From Niallia endozanthoxylica (lineage in GTDB: Bacteria > Bacillota > Bacilli > Bacillales > Cytobacillaceae), in contig NZ_VYKL01000044.1 in assembly GCF_008710145.1 (NCBI RefSeq), forward strand, positions 1 through 46,749: 46,749 nucleotides of DNA, read 5' to 3'. Below, one piece after another: positions 43,216 to 46,749 of the stretch (the stretch's first letter is position 1; the number at the start of each line of letters is the position of its first letter). A program made the translations under genes and the position numbers. The notes below the pieces were generated by a model. The model was not told the DNA's origin. It saw only the letters and a list, made by a program, of their open reading frames with translations, and did not search any database.

Positions 43216-45396
43216 ATGAGAGAAAATTATAAAATATTTATTGTATTTTCCTTGATTATATTAGTTTCAACTAGCCTATTTTCTACGCCGTTATTTGCTA
43301 CAGAAACAGAAGTTACAACTTATCCAGAAGCAAACAATGAGAATAGCAATAAACAGGAAATTCAACTTGGTCCGGAAGATCCGATGTATGGTTCACACTA
43401 TGGGCATTATCAAGGTAATAACATCTACTATACGCTTGACCTTGCCAGTCCGAAAGATTTAGAAGAGCAGGGGTGGTTTAGTCAAGCATGGGATTTTATT
43501 TCGTTACAAGTTGTAGATGAAAAAATATCTGAGTCCTTACATTATTCAATTTTCTTTATTGTAGATATGAGCTTTAAACTTAATGTATTTATGACAAATA
43601 TAATGTTGGCTATTCTAAACTTTGCTTATAATACCAATATTTTAAATTCGCTAGTAGATAGTACAGAAGGGACAATCAAGAGCTTAACTGGGATATCAGG
43701 TACGAGCTTCGGAAACACTGGGTTATTTGGTGGGTCTTTAGGGCTTATTGCATTGCTAGTTGCACTTTATACTTTGTATCAGTTTATCATTAAAAAAGCG
43801 TCTATTTCAGCCTTTAGTGGTATTTTAAAGTCAGTATTCGCTTTGACGTTAGCTTTGTTATTTTTTAGTAACTATGCAGATGTATTGAAAGGGGCACACA
43901 CAGTGTCAATTGATTTATCAGCTGCTTTGTTGTCCGGAAGTATTGATATAAACGTTGATGAGTCAAATGGTGTTATTGAAAATACTACAGTTCGTGAAAA
44001 AATGAACGATAATATTTTTACAATGTTTGTTCACAAGCCATATCTCATGCTGCAGTATGGAACAACTACAGAGGAAGAGATTGGTTCAGAGCGAGTAGAA
44101 GAATTACTGAAAATCCAAAAAAGTGAGGAAAGAACAGATATTGTTGTCAAAGAAGTTACAGAAAAGGGTAATGATACTTTAACATATGCAAGTGTTGTTA
44201 ATCGTCTTGTATTTGTAGGAGTGATGACAATTACGAATGCGGTTAGTTCCATTCCTATCTTTCTATTAGCATTATTCCTCGTGATTTTCCAATTTTGGTT
44301 TCTAGTGATTGCACTAATTGCACCGTTTGTATTTTTGTGGAGCGCTATGCCAAACCAATTTGGTGTGTTAAAACGATACTTTTTTGAAATGTCTATACCG
44401 CTTTTATTAAAGATGGGCTTATCAGTTATCGCTTTGGTCATTTTCGGTATTACGGATGTTCTATATAACCTTGATACACTGGGTGGAGGAACACAAGGGT
44501 ATATCATTACAACACTGCTTCAAAGTTTAATCCTTTTTACCTTATTCCTCTTGAGGAAACGCATATTTAATGTATTCTCACTGGGTTCAAAAGAACTTAG
44601 CATAATGAGAGAACAAATGAATTCCACATTTATCAATCCAGCGAAAAAAGGTATAAGCAATACATTAACAACAGGTGGTGCTATAGTTGGCGCAGTAGCA
44701 GCTGGACCACAAGGTGCTATGCTGGGGGCCAATATAGGTGGCTCTTTGGGTAATGCTGTGACTGGAGAGTCTGACTTGTCGGAAATGACAAGAGGAGCTT
44801 CCATTAACATGATGATGATGGACCGAATGAATCGACAGGCCCAAACGAGATCAGATAATAACCTATCTGAAGTGAATTTAGGTGATTCGGCAGCAATAAC
44901 TAATGAAAACAATAATGAAGTATTAACTCAACAACATTTGTTAGAAGAAACGGTCCAGTCCACTACGGGTGAAATGGAAACGAATAATGTAATTGGAGAT
45001 AGTGAAAAGCAAGCAGGTCAACCAATGGAAGCAACCTTAGATAGAAATGGGCAACACCAATTGAACAGTACATCCGATGGAAGACTTACAAAAGGTATTC
45101 AAAATGAAAGACCTCAATTAGAAGAAAGAGATAATGTACTAAGGTCAGGTAGAGATATTAATGGGGTAAATGATTTATCTTCTTCCTCGATTCAAGGCAG
45201 CTCAATATATAACCAGACTGGTCAATCAATACCATTGCAAGGTCCTAGACTTGAGAGTACACCTGTAGATCACTCTTCACCACCTATACTTGATTACAAC
45301 TTCGATCAAGCTAATCACCAATACGTCGAGGAGAACAGTGACCGACCAATTAATCTTGAAAAAACAAATGTAGATAGAACGGATCTAGATGACTAA
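43216..45396 (+). CDS. VirB6/ConG (TcpH)-like channel protein
   Basis: The product is 726 residues. A signal peptide (IFIVFSLIILVSTSLFSTPLFATE) is followed by an extracellular segment (to about 110). Six or so membrane helices run to about 455 (for example LIALLVALYTLYQFII and FLVIFQFWFLVIALIAPFVFLW), then a glycine/alanine-rich patch (AIVGAVAAGPQGAMLGANIGG, about 488-508) and a long hydrophilic, low-complexity tail (510-726). This is the plan of ConG/TcpH proteins, the VirB6 counterpart of Gram-positive transfer systems. It forms the inner channel. Confidence 0.85.
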   Translation: MRENYKIFIVFSLIILVSTSLFSTPLFATETEVTTYPEANNENSNKQEIQLGPEDPMYGSHYGHYQGNNIYYTLDLASPKDLEEQGWFSQAWDFISLQVVDEKISESLHYSIFFIVDMSFKLNVFMTNIMLAILNFAYNTNILNSLVDSTEGTIKSLTGISGTSFGNTGLFGGSLGLIALLVALYTLYQFIIKKASISAFSGILKSVFALTLALLFFSNYADVLKGAHTVSIDLSAALLSGSIDINVDESNGVIENTTVREKMNDNIFTMFVHKPYLMLQYGTTTEEEIGSERVEELLKIQKSEERTDIVVKEVTEKGNDTLTYASVVNRLVFVGVMTITNAVSSIPIFLLALFLVIFQFWFLVIALIAPFVFLWSAMPNQFGVLKRYFFEMSIPLLLKMGLSVIALVIFGITDVLYNLDTLGGGTQGYIITTLLQSLILFTLFLLRKRIFNVFSLGSKELSIMREQMNSTFINPAKKGISNTLTTGGAIVGAVAAGPQGAMLGANIGGSLGNAVTGESDLSEMTRGASINMMMMDRMNRQAQTRSDNNLSEVNLGDSAAITNENNNEVLTQQHLLEETVQSTTGEMETNNVIGDSEKQAGQPMEATLDRNGQHQLNSTSDGRLTKGIQNERPQLEERDNVLRSGRDINGVNDLSSSSIQGSSIYNQTGQSIPLQGPRLESTPVDHSSPPILDYNFDQANHQYVEENSDRPINLEKTNVDRTDLDD

Positions 45397-45411
45397 CAAA
45401 GTGAGTGATAT

Positions 45412-46104
45412 ATGATGGATCCTAAAACGAAAAATATCTTGAATAATGGCATGATTGGAGTAGCCTTTGTACTTCTAACATTATCTTTGATAGTGGGGAG
45501 AAGTATGGAATCCGAGCAAAAAGAAAAGGAAGTAATCAAACAGCAAAGAGAAGGTGAGGATTTTTCTTTTATCAGTCCTTCTGCAGAAGATAATAGAGTA
45601 AAAGAAAATGAGATTGATAGTTCAAGTGATTTGCAAAAAATGGAATCAAACAAAGATCTAGTCGAGGTAATAGAGGATGGAAATCAAGGAGAAATCGCAG
45701 ATATTAAGGAATTGAAGGATTTCTTTTCTGAAGGAGATATTAACTCTTCTAAAGAAATAGCGAGAAAATTCTCTAAAAAATACTATCCATTTAATGGTGA
45801 AGATCCATTATCTCATGTAGAGAATGCAAAACAATATATGACTTCAGATTTATATAATCAATTATCAAAAGAGGTTCCAAGACCGACTTTATCTATATTT
45901 AATAAGACGGTAAAGACTATTGAATTGTACGAGCCGTATGATGTTTCCAATAAAGAGATTGTCTGGATGTCACGAATAAATGGAACAGTACATAATGGCG
46001 AAGGCAACATAACAAAGGAAGAGGTATTAGAATATAGACTAAATCTGATTAAGGAAGCAGAGGGATTTAAAGTGAACAATGTGAAAATAACTTTAATAAA
46101 TTAG
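45412..46104 (+). CDS. Single-pass membrane protein with NTF2/VirB8-like domain
   Basis: The product is 230 residues (start ATG 45412 or 45415). A membrane helix (MIGVAFVLLTLSLIVG, residues about 12-28) is followed by a charged linker and a soluble C-terminal domain (about 100-230: SSKEIARKFSKKYYPFNG ... KTVKTIELYEPYDVSNKEIVWMSRINGTV). That domain has the look of an NTF2-like fold as in VirB8/TcpC proteins. It may be a second VirB8-like scaffold in the channel. Family assignment is by topology. Confidence 0.6.
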   Translation: MMDPKTKNILNNGMIGVAFVLLTLSLIVGRSMESEQKEKEVIKQQREGEDFSFISPSAEDNRVKENEIDSSSDLQKMESNKDLVEVIEDGNQGEIADIKELKDFFSEGDINSSKEIARKFSKKYYPFNGEDPLSHVENAKQYMTSDLYNQLSKEVPRPTLSIFNKTVKTIELYEPYDVSNKEIVWMSRINGTVHNGEGNITKEEVLEYRLNLIKEAEGFKVNNVKITLIN

Positions 46105-46115
46105 GTACTAAATCT

Positions 46116-46718
46116 ATGAAAAAATCAAAATGGATTTTCATTTTATCCATTCCTTTGTTAGCTATTTTGATATTTTTAACAATATTAGTGGTCTCAATGG
46201 GAACTTCTTTACTATCAATTTTTACCGAAGATAAAACTGAATTTAATGGTATGTATTTAGGTCCAATAGGTGAACAGGAAATTCCTGCAGAATTTATTCC
46301 AATTTATCAAAGAGCAGCAGAACAATACGGCTTAGATCAGTGGATTATTCTAGCTGCCATTCATCGGGTAGAAACCAGATTCTCAACTCTTGGTGTTATG
46401 GAATCACCGGTTGGGGCAACGGGGCCTGTCCAGTTTATGCCATGTACTTGGATGGGATGGAGTCACCCCTCCTGTGGAGGATTAGGAAGGGGAGGTATAT
46501 CCAATGGGGATTTAATAAATCCTGAATTAATCACAAAATATGGAGGCTATGGCGTAGATGCTAATGGGGATGGTAAAGCTGACCCCAGTGATATTGAAGA
46601 TGCTATTTTTTCAGCAGCTAAATATCTTACTGCCAATATGTCAATGGATGGGAAATATTCGGATCCCTTAAAAAATGCTGTATATGCTTATAACCATGCC
46701 GATTGGGTGCGTCCGTAA
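46116..46718 (+). CDS. CwlT-like muramidase / lytic transglycosylase of the conjugation operon (truncated)
   Basis: The product is 200 residues: a membrane anchor (WIFILSIPLLAILIFLTILVVS), then a lysozyme-like domain (YGLDQWIILAAIHRVETRFST with the catalytic-type E, PVGATGPVQFMPCTWMGW, IEDAIFSAAKYL, KNAVYAYNHADW). This is the first half of CwlT/TcpI-type peptidoglycan hydrolases (VirB1 equivalent), which open the wall for the channel. Family members go on with a linker and an NlpC/P60 peptidase. Here a TAA follows ADWVRP at 46716, about 30 bp before the window edge, and the second domain cannot be seen. Confidence 0.85.
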   Translation: MKKSKWIFILSIPLLAILIFLTILVVSMGTSLLSIFTEDKTEFNGMYLGPIGEQEIPAEFIPIYQRAAEQYGLDQWIILAAIHRVETRFSTLGVMESPVGATGPVQFMPCTWMGWSHPSCGGLGRGGISNGDLINPELITKYGGYGVDANGDGKADPSDIEDAIFSAAKYLTANMSMDGKYSDPLKNAVYAYNHADWVRP

Positions 46719-46749
46719 GGGCGATATAAAGATCGGGTCCTTGGCAAGA

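Noticed and set aside
44031..44912. Long minus-strand frames opposite the VirB6/ConG-like gene
   Set aside because: They are antisense shadows of a gene with clear membrane topology and operon context.

Overview
The window looks like part of a large conjugative plasmid from a spore-forming, low-GC member of the Bacillaceae. A Priestia (Bacillus) megaterium-type host is my best guess, but it is an inference. The grounds are AT-rich DNA, GGAGG-type ribosome sites, a spore germinant-receptor operon, a TubZR partition locus, an iteron origin, a VirB-like conjugation operon of the ICEBs1/Tn916/pCW3 type, and many IS200/IS605-type (tnpB) insertions.

Layout. (1) 1-651: 5'-terminal part of a YadA-head-like 14-residue repeat protein (minus). 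(2) 660-2570: mostly non-coding, with tnpB-element ends. (3) 2575-7319 (minus): compact transfer operon led by an RHH+XRE regulator, then a 40-aa membrane peptide, a VirB2-like pilin, a VirB6-like lipoprotein, a 30-aa membrane peptide, an FtsK/TcpA-type coupling ATPase and a 52-aa protein. The operator half-site TTCCATACAAA occurs three times around the regulator. (4) 7380-11300: cargo, with a broken Nudix gene, DUF402 and SRPBCC proteins, HU and small hypotheticals. (5) 11361-13282: an HTH/coiled-coil protein with 29-residue repeats beside a 56-bp inverted repeat that encloses most of a GAATGAT motif array; this may be a second segregation locus. (6) 13268-15022: a small gene split by a complete tnpB element, and the gene can be rebuilt in frame. 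(7) 15106-17080: tubZ, tubR and a tubC-like site. (8) 17577-21221: a decayed gene holding a second tnpB element, itself split by an IS4-type element with 15-bp inverted repeats and an 8-bp target duplication. (9) 21431-23022: a HAD phosphatase and a methyltransferase. (10) 23363-28535 (minus): germinant receptor operon A-C-D-B(broken)-B(intact). (11) 28598-29011: a 414-bp tnpB-less element that keeps both ends and the omega-RNA region. (12) 29529-34078: the replicon, with a putative initiator and RHH repressor (minus) facing an AEP-primase-like protein (plus) across about 700 bp of iterons. (13) 34179-36850: debris (azlD and thioesterase remnants, a truncated tyrosine recombinase) and an unknown membrane protein. 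(14) 37635-46718 (plus): conjugation operon (RHH-like, small membrane proteins, TcpC/ConB, TcpE/ConD, VirB4/ConE, lipoprotein, VirB6/ConG, NTF2-like protein, CwlT-like muramidase).

How the parts fit. The Rep/iteron unit would replicate the plasmid, TubZR (and perhaps the coiled-coil protein) would segregate it, and the two transfer clusters supply pilin, channel, coupling and ATPase functions. No relaxase or oriT is recognisable here. The main selectable cargo is the germinant receptor. Several cargo genes carry single-base lesions, so the accessory part is decaying while replication and transfer genes stay intact. Raw-read errors cannot be excluded from sequence alone.
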